A DNA stretch of 64,000 nucleotides. Origin: Marinobacterium nitratireducens (GTDB taxonomy: Bacteria; Pseudomonadota; Gammaproteobacteria; Pseudomonadales; Balneatricaceae). The notes under the pieces were generated by a model. It was not told where the DNA came from, did not search any database, and saw nothing but the letters and a program-made list of their open reading frames with translations. Position numbers and translations under genes: made by a program. Of the stretch, positions 9,148 through 17,887 are shown one piece after another (positions within the stretch are counted from its first letter, which is position 1; each line of letters opens with the position of its first letter). The stretch covers positions 393,681 through 457,680 of the forward strand of contig NZ_BMLT01000005.1 in assembly GCF_014645375.1 (NCBI RefSeq). The letters run 5' to 3'.

Positions 9148-9780
9148 TCAGTCGCGCATTTCGCGCTCGGCTTCGGAGAGACTCTCCTGGAAGGCATCGC
9201 GCTCGAAGATGCGTTTCATGTAGCGCAGCAACGCCTTGCACTGCGCTTCCGGCAGCTCGATGCCCATCACCGGCAGACGCCACAGCAACGGCGCCAGGCA
9301 GCAGTCGACAAGCGAGAACTCTTCACTCATGAAGAATTCCTTGTCGGTAAAGATCGGCGAAATGGCGACCAGGCTGTCCCGCAGCTCCTTGCGGCAGCGC
9401 TCGATCTCGGCGTCGTCCGCCTTGCCGGCCAGAATGGTATCCGCCAGCACGCACCAGTCGCGCTGAATTCGGTACATGTAAAGCCGGCTTTCGGCGCGGG
9501 CCACCGGGTAAACCGGCAACAGCGGAGGATGCGGAAAACGCTCGTCGAGGTATTCCATCATCACATTCGGCTCATACAGAACCAGCTCACGATCCAGCAG
9601 GGTCGGCAGGCTGTTGTATGGGTTCAGTGACGACAGATCCTCCGGCAGATCATTTTCGGTGCAGTCGACGATATCGACCGCGACCCCTTTTTCGGCCAGC
9701 ACGATACGCACGCGGTGGCTGTAATGGTCTTCGCCATTGGAAAAGAAGGTCATGGAAGAACGCTTTGCCACAACTCCCAT
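9148..9780 (-). CDS. sspA: SspA, RNA-polymerase-associated stringent starvation protein A
   Basis: GST-fold protein that binds RNA polymerase and influences stress and virulence gene expression; GST catalysis is not expected. 210 residues: N-terminal thioredoxin-like part ([42 protein letters not shown]) and C-terminal helical part starting at [18 protein letters not shown], including the conserved PHP surface patch. Upstream of sspB, as in E. coli. Ends 9148; starts just downstream of the petABC terminator. Confidence 0.94.
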   Translation of the reverse strand: MGVVAKRSSMTFFSNGEDHYSHRVRIVLAEKGVAVDIVDCTENDLPEDLSSLNPYNSLPTLLDRELVLYEPNVMMEYLDERFPHPPLLPVYPVARAESRLYMYRIQRDWCVLADTILAGKADDAEIERCRKELRDSLVAISPIFTDKEFFMSEEFSLVDCCLAPLLWRLPVMGIELPEAQCKALLRYMKRIFERDAFQESLSEAEREMRD

Positions 9781-9800
9781 CGGATAATCCCCGTCAGTCT

Positions 9801-9840
9801 AAAAAAAAAATGGTCGCGACCCGATCCTTCGGGCCGCGAT
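9801..9840 (-). terminator. Intrinsic terminator of the petABC operon
   Basis: Minus strand: TCGCGGCCCGA, loop AGGA, TCGGGTCGCGA, one G-T wobble in an 11-bp stem, then A and a run of ten T. Located 25 bases after the petC stop. Confidence 0.88.
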
Positions 9841-9864
9841 CCTGACACTCGGACCGAAAAGGCC

Positions 9865-10632
9865 TTAGTGCACGTCTTTCCAGTATTCCTTCTTCAGCGC
9901 GTAGGCGAATACGAAGAAGATAGCCAGGAAGATCAGCACCTTGGTTCCCAGACGCTCGGATTCGAGACGGTACGGCTCGCCCATGTAAGTCAGGAAGTTG
10001 GTCAGATCGTAGATGGTCTGATCGAACTCTTCCTCGCTCAGCTTGCCGGTGCCGTCAACCACCGTCAGGCACTCGGACATGCGCGCGCCGGTCAGCGGGT
10101 CGATTTCGGCATCGCCGTGGTGCAGCAACTCTTCCGGGGTACAGTTATTGATCTGCACACCCTGCAGGTCCTCCAGCACGTTGGGCATGCCCACGTCCTT
10201 GAATACCACGTTGTTTACACCCCAGGGGCGTGCCGGGTCCTGGTAGAAGCTTCGCAGGTAGGTGTAGATCCAGTCCGGTCCACGCAGGCGCGCTTCCAGC
10301 GACAGATCCGGCGGAGGATTGCCGAACCAGTTCGCTGCATCGTCCTTGCTCATGGCGTTGTGCATCTGCTCACCGACCTTCTGATCGCCGAAGATCATGT
10401 ACTCCTGCACCAGCTCAGGCGGCAGACCAATATCGTTGGCGGCACGCTCGTAGCGCTGATAGTCGGCGGAGTGGCAGCCGAGACAGCGGTTGACGAAGGT
10501 CGCCATACCACGCTGCAGCGACGGCTTGTTTTCCAGGTCCACCTCGATGTGGTCCAGCGGCGCACCGCCGCCGGCAGCCATGGCCGTCACCGGCAACACG
10601 GCCATGAACAATGCAATCAGATACTTTTTCAT
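9865..10632 (-). CDS. petC: Cytochrome c1 of the bc1 complex
   Basis: Membrane-anchored c-type cytochrome that passes electrons from the Rieske centre to cytochrome c. 255 residues with a signal peptide (MKKYLIALFMAVLPVTAMA), heme-binding CLGCH near residues 51-55, the distal-ligand region around ARMSECL, and one C-terminal membrane anchor (TKVLIFLAIFFVFAYALKK). Its start overlaps the petB stop (ATGA), so the two are coupled. Last gene of petA-petB-petC. Confidence 0.96.
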   Translation of the reverse strand: MKKYLIALFMAVLPVTAMAAGGGAPLDHIEVDLENKPSLQRGMATFVNRCLGCHSADYQRYERAANDIGLPPELVQEYMIFGDQKVGEQMHNAMSKDDAANWFGNPPPDLSLEARLRGPDWIYTYLRSFYQDPARPWGVNNVVFKDVGMPNVLEDLQGVQINNCTPEELLHHGDAEIDPLTGARMSECLTVVDGTGKLSEEEFDQTIYDLTNFLTYMGEPYRLESERLGTKVLIFLAIFFVFAYALKKEYWKDVH

Positions 10633-11882
10633 CAGCCTGTAACCCTCTGCGGAACCGGTTTAGTGCTCTCCATCCTGGTGTAGATCGGCATCAGCAGGAA
10701 GTACGCGAAGTACAGCGCGGTGCAGATCTGAGCAACCAGCGTGCGGGTCGGAGTCGACGCCACGACACCCAGATAACCGAGGATGACGAAGCTGACCGCG
10801 AATACCGCCAGCATGACCTTGCTCGCCAGACCCTTGTAGCGCAGCGACTTGACCGGGCTACGGTCGAGCCAGGGCAGCACGAACAGAATCGCAATCGCGG
10901 CTCCCATCACGACGACACCCGGGAACTGGGAGCCGGCGATCGGCGGAATGGCGCGCAACATGGCGTAGAACGGCGTGAAGTACCAGACCGGCGCGATATG
11001 CTCGGGTGTCTTCAGCGGGTTGGCCGGCTCGAAGTTCGGCGCCTCGATGAAGTAACCGCCGCCTTCAGGGAAGAAGAACACCACAATGCTGAAGACGAAC
11101 AGGAAGACCACGACACCGACGATATCCTTGACGGTGTAGTAAGGATGGAACGGAATACCGTCGACCGGCACACCGTTGGCATCCTTGTTCTTCTTGATCT
11201 CGATGCCGTCCGGGTTGTTGGAGCCGACTTCGTGCAGCGCGATGATGTGCAGCACAACCAGCGCCAGCAGCACGATCGGCAGCGCGATCACGTGCAGCGA
11301 GAAGAAACGGTTCAGGGTAATGCCGGAGATCAGGTAGTCGCCGCGGATCCACAGCGCCAGATCTTCACCGACCACAGGCACCGCGGAGAACAGCGATACG
11401 ATTACCTGGGCACCCCAGTAGGACATCTGCCCCCAGGGCAGCAGGTAGCCGAAGAAGGCCTCGGCCATCAGCGCCAGATAGATGGTCATGCCGAAGATCC
11501 ACACCAGCTCGCGCGGCTTGCGGTAGGAACCGTACATCATGCCGCGGAACATATGCAGATAAACCACCACGAAGAACGCAGAGGCACCGGTGGAATGCAT
11601 GTAGCGCAATAGCCAACCGTACTCGACGTCGCGCATGATGTATTCCACGGAGGCGAAGGCGCCTTCCGCGGAAGGGTTATAGCTCATGGTCAGCCAGATG
11701 CCGGTCAGGATCTGGTTAACCAGCACCAGCAGCGCCAGGGAGCCGAAGAAATACCAGAAGTTGAAGTTTTTCGGCGCGTAGTACTTGGACAGATGGTCTT
11801 CCCACATCTGGGTCGCCGGAAAACGATCGTCGATCCAGCGCATCAGCCCGCTTTCGGCCTTGCTCTTGTTCGGGTTAGCCAT
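10632..11882 (-). CDS. petB: Cytochrome b of the bc1 complex
   Basis: Multi-span quinol-oxidising subunit carrying two b hemes. 416 residues with about eight membrane helices. Visible motifs include MHSTGASAFFVVVYLHMFRG (heme ligand region), LLPWGQMSYWGAQV, the PEHIAPVWYFTPFYAMLR quinol-site loop (PEWY position reads PVWY) and WLDRSPVKS. The start shares one base with the petA stop (TAATG). It encodes the complete cytochrome b/subunit IV as one chain, as in Pseudomonas. Confidence 0.96.
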   Translation of the reverse strand: MANPNKSKAESGLMRWIDDRFPATQMWEDHLSKYYAPKNFNFWYFFGSLALLVLVNQILTGIWLTMSYNPSAEGAFASVEYIMRDVEYGWLLRYMHSTGASAFFVVVYLHMFRGMMYGSYRKPRELVWIFGMTIYLALMAEAFFGYLLPWGQMSYWGAQVIVSLFSAVPVVGEDLALWIRGDYLISGITLNRFFSLHVIALPIVLLALVVLHIIALHEVGSNNPDGIEIKKNKDANGVPVDGIPFHPYYTVKDIVGVVVFLFVFSIVVFFFPEGGGYFIEAPNFEPANPLKTPEHIAPVWYFTPFYAMLRAIPPIAGSQFPGVVVMGAAIAILFVLPWLDRSPVKSLRYKGLASKVMLAVFAVSFVILGYLGVVASTPTRTLVAQICTALYFAYFLLMPIYTRMESTKPVPQRVTG

Positions 11883-12478
11883 TATGCAGTCTCCTGATCC
11901 AGGCCAACGACGATGACGTTGTCGTTTTCATAAAAATGCGGCGGAATCACCAGATTGGACGGGGCCGGCGAGCCCTTCAGCACGCGACCGGACAGGTCGA
12001 AGCGGGAGCCGTGACAGGGGCAGTAGAAACCACCGACCCATTCAGGCCCGAGATCGTCCGGCGCCACTTCCGGACGGTAGGTGGGCGAGCAGCCCAGGTG
12101 CGTGCAAATGCCGACCAGCACGACGATATCCGGGCGCAGGGAACGGTTGGCGTCGTGCGGGATGTAGTCCGGCTGCTGCGGCATTTCGGAGTTCGGATCG
12201 GAAAGACGATCGGAAATCTTGGCCAGGTTTTCCAGTGTCTCTTCACCACGCTTGATAATCCAGACCGGCTTGCCGCGCCATTTGACGACCGCCTGCTGAC
12301 CCGGCTCAAGCTTGCTGACATCGGCCCGCACGGGCGCGCCTGCAGTACGCGCCTTGGCACTGGGCTGCCAGGATGCCACGAACGGAACGGCCACCCCGAC
12401 CGCACCGACCGCCCCGACCGCAGAGGTCGCGCCGATCAGCAGTCGACGCCGCCCCTTGTTCACGCCGTCATTGCTCAT
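11882..12478 (-). CDS. petA: Rieske iron-sulfur protein of the bc1 complex
   Basis: [2Fe-2S] subunit that accepts the first electron from quinol. 198 residues: N-terminal twin-arginine-like [19 protein letters not shown] signal anchor, then the cluster-binding boxes CTHLGCSP (about 126-133) and CPCHGSRFD, containing the two Cys and two His ligands. Promoter-proximal gene of petABC. Confidence 0.96.
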   Translation of the reverse strand: MSNDGVNKGRRRLLIGATSAVGAVGAVGVAVPFVASWQPSAKARTAGAPVRADVSKLEPGQQAVVKWRGKPVWIIKRGEETLENLAKISDRLSDPNSEMPQQPDYIPHDANRSLRPDIVVLVGICTHLGCSPTYRPEVAPDDLGPEWVGGFYCPCHGSRFDLSGRVLKGSPAPSNLVIPPHFYENDNVIVVGLDQETA

Positions 12479-12664
12479 TAAGTTTCTCTCCCCTCATTCG
12501 GCCCGCCATCCTGCGCTTTGTTGTGCCACGCAAGTTTTTGGGCCGCTCAATAAAAAACCGCCAAACCACGGATTTTCAAAATGGCACAAATGGTAATGAA
12601 AATACCCTTTTCTTACAAGGACATTAGCCCATTTCGAAAGGAACCTTGACCCAGGTCGTATATA

Positions 12665-12700
12665 TAAAAAAACGCCCGAACCGCAAGGGTTCGGGCGTTT
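12665..12700 (-). terminator. Intrinsic terminator of rplM-rpsI
   Basis: Minus strand: AACGCCCGAACCC, loop, GGTTCGGGCGTT, then a run of T. It is followed on the plus side by a T-stretch too, so weak bidirectional action is possible. Lies 38 bases after the rpsI stop. Confidence 0.9.
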
Positions 12701-12737
12701 CTTCGCAAGCACCGTTCCGACCTCGGCCGGACAGGTA

Positions 12738-13130
12738 TTAACGCTTGGAGAACTGCGGACGCTTACGCGCCTTGCGCAGACCGACTTTCTTACGCTCGAC
12801 CATACGGGCGTCGCGGGTCACGAAACCAGCCTGACGCAGAGTCGGGCGCAGAGTCTCGTCGTACTCCATCAGCGCACGGGTGATACCGTGGCGGATAGCG
12901 CCGGCCTGACCGAAACCGCCACCACCGGCGACAGTAACGTAGACATCGAACTTCTCGACAGTGTCGGTCAGTTCCAGCGGCTGCTTGACGATCATGCGCG
13001 CAGTTTCGCGACCGAAGTATTCTTCGATGCTGCGGTTGTTGATCTTGATCGCACCAGTACCCGGGCGCAGGAAGACACGGGCAGTGGAGGTTTTACGACG
13101 ACCGGTACCGTAATACTGAGTAGTGGACAT
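12738..13130 (-). CDS. rpsI: Ribosomal protein S9
   Basis: 30S subunit protein whose basic C-terminal tail reaches the P-site tRNA. 130 residues, same length as E. coli S9. Clear family motifs: [40 protein letters not shown], and the C terminus [18 protein letters not shown]. Coupled to rplM, 14 bases downstream of it. Confidence 0.98.
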   Translation of the reverse strand: MSTTQYYGTGRRKTSTARVFLRPGTGAIKINNRSIEEYFGRETARMIVKQPLELTDTVEKFDVYVTVAGGGGFGQAGAIRHGITRALMEYDETLRPTLRQAGFVTRDARMVERKKVGLRKARKRPQFSKR

Positions 13131-13144
13131 AGTCTGCCTTCCCC

Positions 13145-13573
13145 TTAGATGTTCAGTTCTTTCGGCTGCTGAGCCTGATGCGGATGTTCGGTGCCAGCGT
13201 AGACTTTCAGCTTGCTGTGCATGGCACGACCCAGCGGACCTTTCGGCAGCATGCCCTTGACCGCGATCTCGATCACCCGCTCCGGGTGAGAGTCGATCAT
13301 TTTCTGGAAGGAAGCTTCGCGCAGACCGCCCGGATAACCGGTGTGACGGTAGTACATCTTGTCAGTGCGCTTGGTGCCGGTCACGCCAACTTTTTCGGCG
13401 TTGACAACAACGATGTAATCACCGGTGTCGACGTGCGGGGTGTATTCCGGCTTATGCTTGCCACGCAGACGACGGGCAATTTCGGTAGCCAGACGACCCA
13501 GGGTCTTGCCCTCGGCATCGATAACGTACCAGTCGCGTTTTACTTCGGCTGGCTTAGCGACAAAAGTTTTCAT
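13145..13573 (-). CDS. rplM: Ribosomal protein L13
   Basis: Early-assembling 50S protein, 142 residues as in E. coli. Starts [19 protein letters not shown]; contains [15 protein letters not shown] and [19 protein letters not shown]. In E. coli L13 also represses its own operon at the mRNA leader; the ~120-base leader here holds a C/G-rich hairpin that could serve this, which is inference. First gene of rplM-rpsI. Confidence 0.98.
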   Translation of the reverse strand: MKTFVAKPAEVKRDWYVIDAEGKTLGRLATEIARRLRGKHKPEYTPHVDTGDYIVVVNAEKVGVTGTKRTDKMYYRHTGYPGGLREASFQKMIDSHPERVIEIAVKGMLPKGPLGRAMHSKLKVYAGTEHPHQAQQPKELNI

Positions 13574-13703
13574 CTGTAAATAGCCTTCAATTAACTCAGC
13601 TCTCGCCACGATCCATGGACCGCCGCCGAACTGACTTATAATTCTTGGTTGCCCCGGACCAGGCCGGCACAACGATCAGACCCCCTGAAAAAGGGAGGCG
13701 CGC

Positions 13704-13709
13704 ATTATA
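13704..13709 (-). promoter_or_regulatory. -10 box of the rplM-rpsI promoter
   Basis: Perfect minus-strand TATAAT followed by GC-rich GCGCGCC, a stringent-control-type discriminator usual for ribosomal protein genes. The -35 hexamer is weak. The inferred leader runs about 120 bases to rplM. Confidence 0.6.
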
Positions 13710-13779
13710 GGCGAGTTGCGAGCCGAAAGCGAGGGACATTCGGCAACTTTTTTGCGACTGCAAGGCCGCACCATTTAGG

Positions 13780-13912
13780 TGACGGGTGACGGGTGACGGG
13801 TGACGGGTGACGGGTGACGGGTGACGGGTGACGGGTAGGGTGCCGGTAAGCGAAGCGCACCGCACCATCTGTCTCGGTGCGCATCGCTGCGCTCAGCAGC
13901 ACCCTACCCATT
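13780..13912. repeat. Eight tandem TGACGGG heptamers, then a GTAGGGTGC palindrome
   Basis: 13780-13835 is eight uninterrupted copies of TGACGGG. It runs directly into TAGGGTGCCGG, an element whose ends GTAGGGTGC... and ...GCACCCTAC are inverted and whose middle holds GGTAAGCGAAGCGCACC. The tract lies between the rplM promoter and the zapE 3' end; the 345-base gap has no gene. Confidence 0.85.
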
Positions 13913-13918
13913 CACCAT

Positions 13919-15025
13919 TTACGCTCTATGTTCTCTGGCCAGATACTCGTGCGACTGCATTTCCAGCAGACGGCTCTGGGTACGCTGAATCTCGAACTCC
14001 AGCCGCCCTTCAGTATAGATTTCATGGATTGGCACCGCCGCGGACAGGATCAGCTTGACGCCGCTATCGTAGAATTCATCGACCATGTTGATGAAACGCC
14101 GCGCCGCGTCGTCATTGTTGCGGCCAAGCTGCGGCACGTTCGATACCAGCACCGCATGGTAGAGTTTGGCCAGCTCGATATAGTCGTTCTGCGAGCGCGG
14201 CCCCAGACAGATATCGGAGAAGTCGAACCAGACCACGTCCTCGCAGCAGCGCCGGCTGCGGATACCGCGCCCGTTCACGTCCAGCACCTCGCCCTCGACG
14301 ACCTCGTCGAGATCCGGCGCCAGCGCCTCGAAACTGGCATTCAGGCTTTCATCGGCGTGCGCATCCAGCGGACAGTGATAAAGCTCCGCCTGCTCCAGCG
14401 CCCGCAACCGGTAGTCCACGCCGCTGTCGACGTTGACCACCTCGGTATAGCGGTTGAGCAGGTCGATAGCCGGCAGGAATCGCGCGCGCTGCAGCCCGTC
14501 CTTGTAAAGACCGTCCGGCACTATGTTGGACGTCGCCACCAGCGTAACGCCGTTGGCGAACAACTGTTCCAGCAGCCCGCCCAGTATCATGGCGTCGGTG
14601 ATATCGGAGACAAAGAATTCATCGAAGCAGATCACCCGCGTCTCGGCGGCGTAGCGGCGCCCGATCTCTTCGAGCGGGTTCTTGGTCCCGGCCAGCGACT
14701 TGAGATCCTGATGCACGCGCTGCATAAAACGGTGAAAGTGGGTACGCGTCTTCTGCTCGAACGGCAGACAGTCGTAGAAGGTATCCATCAGGTAGGTCTT
14801 CCCCCGCCCGACGCCACCCCAGAAATAGAGGCCCATCAGCGGCTCCTTCGGCTGCTTTTTCCAGCCTCCGGCCAGTCTTTGCATCAGCCCGCGCCTGGGC
14901 TCCACAGGAACCGCGACCAGATCGTCAAAAAGGCGCTGCAGGTGCTTGACCGCCATTTCCTGGGCCGGGTCGTAGGAAAAATCATCCCTTTCGAGATCTT
15001 TCTTGTACCGCTCCAACGGCGTCAT
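13919..15025 (-). CDS. zapE: ZapE, cell-division ATPase (AFG1 family)
   Basis: AAA-type ATPase that associates with the constricting Z-ring in E. coli. 368 residues from MTPLERYKKDL. Walker A is GGVGRGKT (about 70-77) in YFWGGVGRGKTYLMD, Walker B VICFDEFFVSD, followed by an arginine-rich sensor region. The ATG at 15025 is chosen because upstream in-frame codons look non-coding and family members start here. Its position beside rplM/rpsI is conserved. Confidence 0.93.
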   Translation of the reverse strand: MTPLERYKKDLERDDFSYDPAQEMAVKHLQRLFDDLVAVPVEPRRGLMQRLAGGWKKQPKEPLMGLYFWGGVGRGKTYLMDTFYDCLPFEQKTRTHFHRFMQRVHQDLKSLAGTKNPLEEIGRRYAAETRVICFDEFFVSDITDAMILGGLLEQLFANGVTLVATSNIVPDGLYKDGLQRARFLPAIDLLNRYTEVVNVDSGVDYRLRALEQAELYHCPLDAHADESLNASFEALAPDLDEVVEGEVLDVNGRGIRSRRCCEDVVWFDFSDICLGPRSQNDYIELAKLYHAVLVSNVPQLGRNNDDAARRFINMVDEFYDSGVKLILSAAVPIHEIYTEGRLEFEIQRTQSRLLEMQSHEYLAREHRA

Positions 15026-15168
15026 GAATACCCTCACCCTGTCGTTCAAAATTCGTGCGCGCACTTTACCCAGCACGAATGAAAGCTTCAAGCGACAGCC
15101 GCCGCTCCGTGAACCACCACCTTCACCACAGCATTCGCCGTGGGGCGCCACTCCTGCTCCTTCTTCGC

Positions 15169-15174
15169 TATAAT
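15169..15174 (+). promoter_or_regulatory. Probable -10 box for the small secreted protein
   Basis: TATAAT 37 bases upstream of the start at 15211. No convincing -35 hexamer is visible, so confidence is limited. Confidence 0.4.
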
Positions 15175-15210
15175 GGGGCAGCCCCCGCCTATTGCGTCTG
15201 GAGTAGTTGA

Positions 15211-15564
15211 ATGAAAAGGACTTTTTGTACCGTCCTGTTGTGCGCCCTGAGCCTGCCGGCAATGGCCGAAGAAGTGAAAAACGCTCAAGCCGTGAAAGAC
15301 GGCATCTATGCCGCCTGCTTTCGCATGAACATCGAGGCCAAGAACACCTACAAGCGCATCGTCGCCAATGACAAGCGCAGCCTGACCGTCAGCGAAGAGC
15401 ACCGCAATGGCCAACTCAGCGTCAACGAAGCCCTCAGCGAAGCCGAACAGATTCTCAAGCAGCAACGCGTCGCCTACGACCATCTGGCCAATGTGCTGAC
15501 CGCCACAGACCGTCTCGGCTGCCCGGACACCGCAGAGCAACTCGGCGAGGTGGAAATGCAGTGA
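15211..15564 (+). CDS. Small secreted (periplasmic) protein of unknown function
   Basis: 117 residues. A signal peptide is clear (MKRTFCTVLLCALSLPAMA, cleavage after residue 19). The mature part is helical and charged with exactly two cysteines (36 and 104), suggesting one disulfide. GGAG lies a proper distance before the ATG and a TATAAT lies upstream, so it is likely a real gene. It is monocistronic between zapE and the tRNA-Pro pair. I do not recognise the family and assign no function. Confidence 0.75.
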   Translation: MKRTFCTVLLCALSLPAMAEEVKNAQAVKDGIYAACFRMNIEAKNTYKRIVANDKRSLTVSEEHRNGQLSVNEALSEAEQILKQQRVAYDHLANVLTATDRLGCPDTAEQLGEVEMQ

Positions 15565-15626
15565 TACAACCACAGTCTGCAGGTGCCCGGTCCCCGGGCG
15601 AAAACCCATCCAGCCACTTTCAACCA

Positions 15627-15651
15627 CTCGCCCACGGAGTGGGCTCCTACA
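15627..15651. repeat. Single REP-like GTAGGAGCC palindrome
   Basis: ACTCGCCCACGGAGTGGGCT followed by CCTAC, with stem CCCAC/GTGGG; same family as the pair at 3953-4032. Sits just before the tRNA promoter. Confidence 0.6.
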
Positions 15652-15688
15652 TTCCTGAAGCTCTGTAAATATTTGTTTTCAAAAACGC

Positions 15689-15716
15689 TTGACTTCAAAA
15701 GCTCCAGGCGTAAAAT
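15689..15716 (+). promoter_or_regulatory. Promoter of the tRNA-Pro pair
   Basis: -35 TTGACT (15689-15694), 16-base spacer, -10 TAAAAT (15711-15716), followed by TTGCGCCC, a GC-rich discriminator typical of growth-rate-controlled stable RNA promoters. The first tRNA begins about 45 bases after the expected start. Confidence 0.75.
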
Positions 15717-15768
15717 TTGCGCCCAGTTCAGCACGGATTGTTTTGCAACAGCCGGCTGAACACTGGTT

Positions 15769-15845
15769 CGGGGTGTAGCTCAGCCTGGTAGAGCACTGTC
15801 TTCGGGAGGCAGGGGTCGTAGGTTCAAATCCTGTCACCCCGACCA
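15769..15845 (+). tRNA. tRNA-Pro (anticodon CGG), copy 1
   Basis: 77 nt with encoded CCA. Acceptor CGGGGTG/CACCCCG pairs, D-loop AGCCTGGTAGA, anticodon stem CTGTC/GGCAG around loop TTCGGGA (anticodon CGG, reads CCG), T-loop GGTTCAAATCC. Unpaired C at position 1 is typical of bacterial tRNA-Pro. Confidence 0.96.
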
Positions 15846-15912
15846 ACAATTTTCCCGCTTCATCGACTGCCCAGCAGTCGCGGCCCCAAGTGGCCAAAGG
15901 TTTCAGATACGT

Positions 15913-15989
15913 CGGGGTGTAGCTCAGCCTGGTAGAGCACTGTCTTCGGGAGGCAGGGGTCGTAGGTTCAAATCCTGTCACCCCGACCA
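15913..15989 (+). tRNA. tRNA-Pro (anticodon CGG), copy 2
   Basis: Identical over all 77 bases to the copy at 15769-15845; 67 bases of unrelated spacer separate them. Likely one transcript from the promoter at 15689-15716, since no second promoter is evident in the spacer. Confidence 0.96.
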
Positions 15990-16432
15990 ATTCTGATCCT
16001 AATCATCAGGCGATATACGCCACCGCATCCAGCAACATCTTCGCTTCGTTACCCAAGCACCTGACACCGGCAATCCGTTTCCGCTGCCTTCATCAGACCG
16101 GCATCTCCGATCCGCCGAGCGCTGAACCGCGCCCTCAGCCCCGTTCGCTTCCAGCACCCTGTGCAGAAAACTGTCACAATTCGTTGCTAATCTCCCGCGT
16201 CCCCTGCTGCAGTCAGCAGCCGAGGATCCGATTGTCGAGCCCCTGCCACTCCAATGGCCCGGATATTGCGTGGAATAGCGGAGCCGGTCACCCGGCCCCG
16301 ATAGCATGAGTCACATCGAATCGAGTGCCTGCTGAAGGATCACCAAAACAGGGCGCTCCATGTCGCCTAAACTGATAAGTGCCTCATTATGGTGAATGGA
16401 CATCGCACACTATTAGCACGAAGGTCTCGTTT
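15990..16432. other. 443-base stretch without a recognisable gene
   Basis: No convincing coding frame. A short hairpin CTGAT/ATCAG lies at about 15993-16009. On the minus strand near 16010-16085 a short open stretch would encode RIAGVRCLGNEAKMLLDAVA and end in a stop, but in-frame stops lie just upstream, so at most it is a decayed gene end. The last ~50 bases must carry the promoter of the ATP-grasp operon; no clear consensus boxes were found. Confidence 0.5.
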
Positions 16433-17887
16433 ATGAGCATCGACTGGAAGCAATATGAACCGGGTAATTTTTTCGATGAACTGATAGACCCCAAGGGTCG
16501 CCCACGGACACCCGCCTGCAAGCTCGCCAAATATCTTGGGGACCTCGACTCCGAAGAGCTGGCAAAGCGGCGCAAGATGGCCGAGGCCACCATCCAGGAA
16601 ATGGGCGTCAGCTTCACGGTCTACACAGAAGAGGGCAACATCGATCGTGCCTGGCCCTTCGATATCATCCCGCGCACCATTTCGCGTCAGCAGTGGGAGA
16701 AAACCGCCGCCGGCCTCAAGCAGCGCCTCAAGGCGCTCAACATGTTCATCGACGACCTCTATCACGAGCAGCGGATACTCGACGACAAGATCGTGCCGCG
16801 CTACCTGATCGAGAACTCGAAGAACTTCAGGCCCGAATGCGTCGGCATATCGCCGCCCCACGGCGTCTGGGCCCACATTTGCGGTACCGACCTGGTGCGC
16901 GACAGCGACGGTGAGTTTTACGTTCTCGAGGACAACCTTCGCGTACCTTCGGGCGTCTCCTACATGCTGGAAAACCGGGCCATCACCAAGCGCGTGCTGC
17001 CGGAGCTGTTCGAGAATGACAACATCATGCCGATCGACGACTACCCGGCACGGCTGTTCGACACCCTGGCCTCACTGTCGCCGCGCCGCGTCAAGCAACC
17101 CGAAATCGTGGTGCTCACCCCCGGCATCTTCAACTCCGCCTACTTCGAACACGCCTTCCTGGCGCAGCAGATGGGCGCCGAGCTGGTCGAGGGCAGCGAC
17201 CTGGTGGTCGGCGACGACGACCGCGTCTACATGCGCACCATCGGCGGCCTGAGCCGGGTCGACGTCATCTACCGCCGCATCGACGACCTGTTTCTGGACC
17301 CGGAAGTGTTCAACAAGGACTCGGTGCTCGGCGTTCCCGGCCTGATGCGCGCCTGGAAAAAAGGCAACGTGGCACTGGCCAACGCCCCCGGCGCCGGCGT
17401 CGCCGACGACAAGGTGATCTATGCCTACGTACCGAAGATCATCAAGTACTACCTCGACGAGGAACCGCTGATCAACAACGTCGAAACCTTCCTCTGCGAA
17501 GACGAGAAACAGCGCGAGTACGTCCTCGCCAATCTCGACAAGCTGGTGGTCAAGCCGGCGAACGAATCCGGCGGCTACGGCATGCTGGTCGGCCCCCACT
17601 CCACCAAGAAGGACCAGGCGCGTTTCGCCGAGCTGATACAGGCCAATCCGCGCAACTACATCGCCCAGCCGACACTGGCACTGTCCACCGCGCCGACCCT
17701 GGTCGACAGCGACAACCTCGAGCCGCGTCATCTCGACCTGCGACCGTTCATTCTGCAGGCCAGGGACACCTACTGCACCACCGGCGGCCTGACCCGGGTG
17801 GCGATGAAGAAGGGCTCGCTGGTCGTCAACTCGTCCCAGGGCGGCGGCAGCAAGGATACCTGGATCGTCGATACGGAGGTGAAATGA
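16433..17887 (+). CDS. Circularly permuted type-2 ATP-grasp ligase (DUF404/407 family), module 1
   Basis: Predicted carboxylate-amine (peptide) ligase of unknown substrate. 484 residues from MSIDWKQYEPG; GAAGG about ten bases upstream supports this start. Family hallmarks: LEDNLRVPSGVSYMLENR (E166, D167, N168 being likely Mg-nucleotide ligands), IVVLTPGIFNSAYFEHAFLA, VDVIYRRIDD, the nucleotide-binding VVKPANESGGYGMLVGP near residue 373, and the end GGLTRVA...SSQGGGSKDTWI. Its stop overlaps the alpha-E gene (ATGA). Comparative-genomic work on amidoligases (Iyer, Aravind and colleagues) linked this family to alpha-E and transglutaminase domains and predicted peptide synthesis or tagging; no product is established. 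Confidence 0.9.
   Translation: MSIDWKQYEPGNFFDELIDPKGRPRTPACKLAKYLGDLDSEELAKRRKMAEATIQEMGVSFTVYTEEGNIDRAWPFDIIPRTISRQQWEKTAAGLKQRLKALNMFIDDLYHEQRILDDKIVPRYLIENSKNFRPECVGISPPHGVWAHICGTDLVRDSDGEFYVLEDNLRVPSGVSYMLENRAITKRVLPELFENDNIMPIDDYPARLFDTLASLSPRRVKQPEIVVLTPGIFNSAYFEHAFLAQQMGAELVEGSDLVVGDDDRVYMRTIGGLSRVDVIYRRIDDLFLDPEVFNKDSVLGVPGLMRAWKKGNVALANAPGAGVADDKVIYAYVPKIIKYYLDEEPLINNVETFLCEDEKQREYVLANLDKLVVKPANESGGYGMLVGPHSTKKDQARFAELIQANPRNYIAQPTLALSTAPTLVDSDNLEPRHLDLRPFILQARDTYCTTGGLTRVAMKKGSLVVNSSQGGGSKDTWIVDTEVK

Noticed and set aside
15769..15989. tRNA duplication as a phage or island attachment site
   Set aside because: The duplicate is a full-length gene with no integrase or mobile genes between or beside the copies.
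15999..16307. Possible 102-codon minus-strand gene
   Set aside because: Composition is non-coding, no ribosome site, and no family resemblance in that frame.
16340..16432. sigma54 (GG-N10-GC) promoter for the ATP-grasp operon
   Set aside because: No GG/GC pair at the right spacing with a TGGCAC...TTGC-like context could be found.
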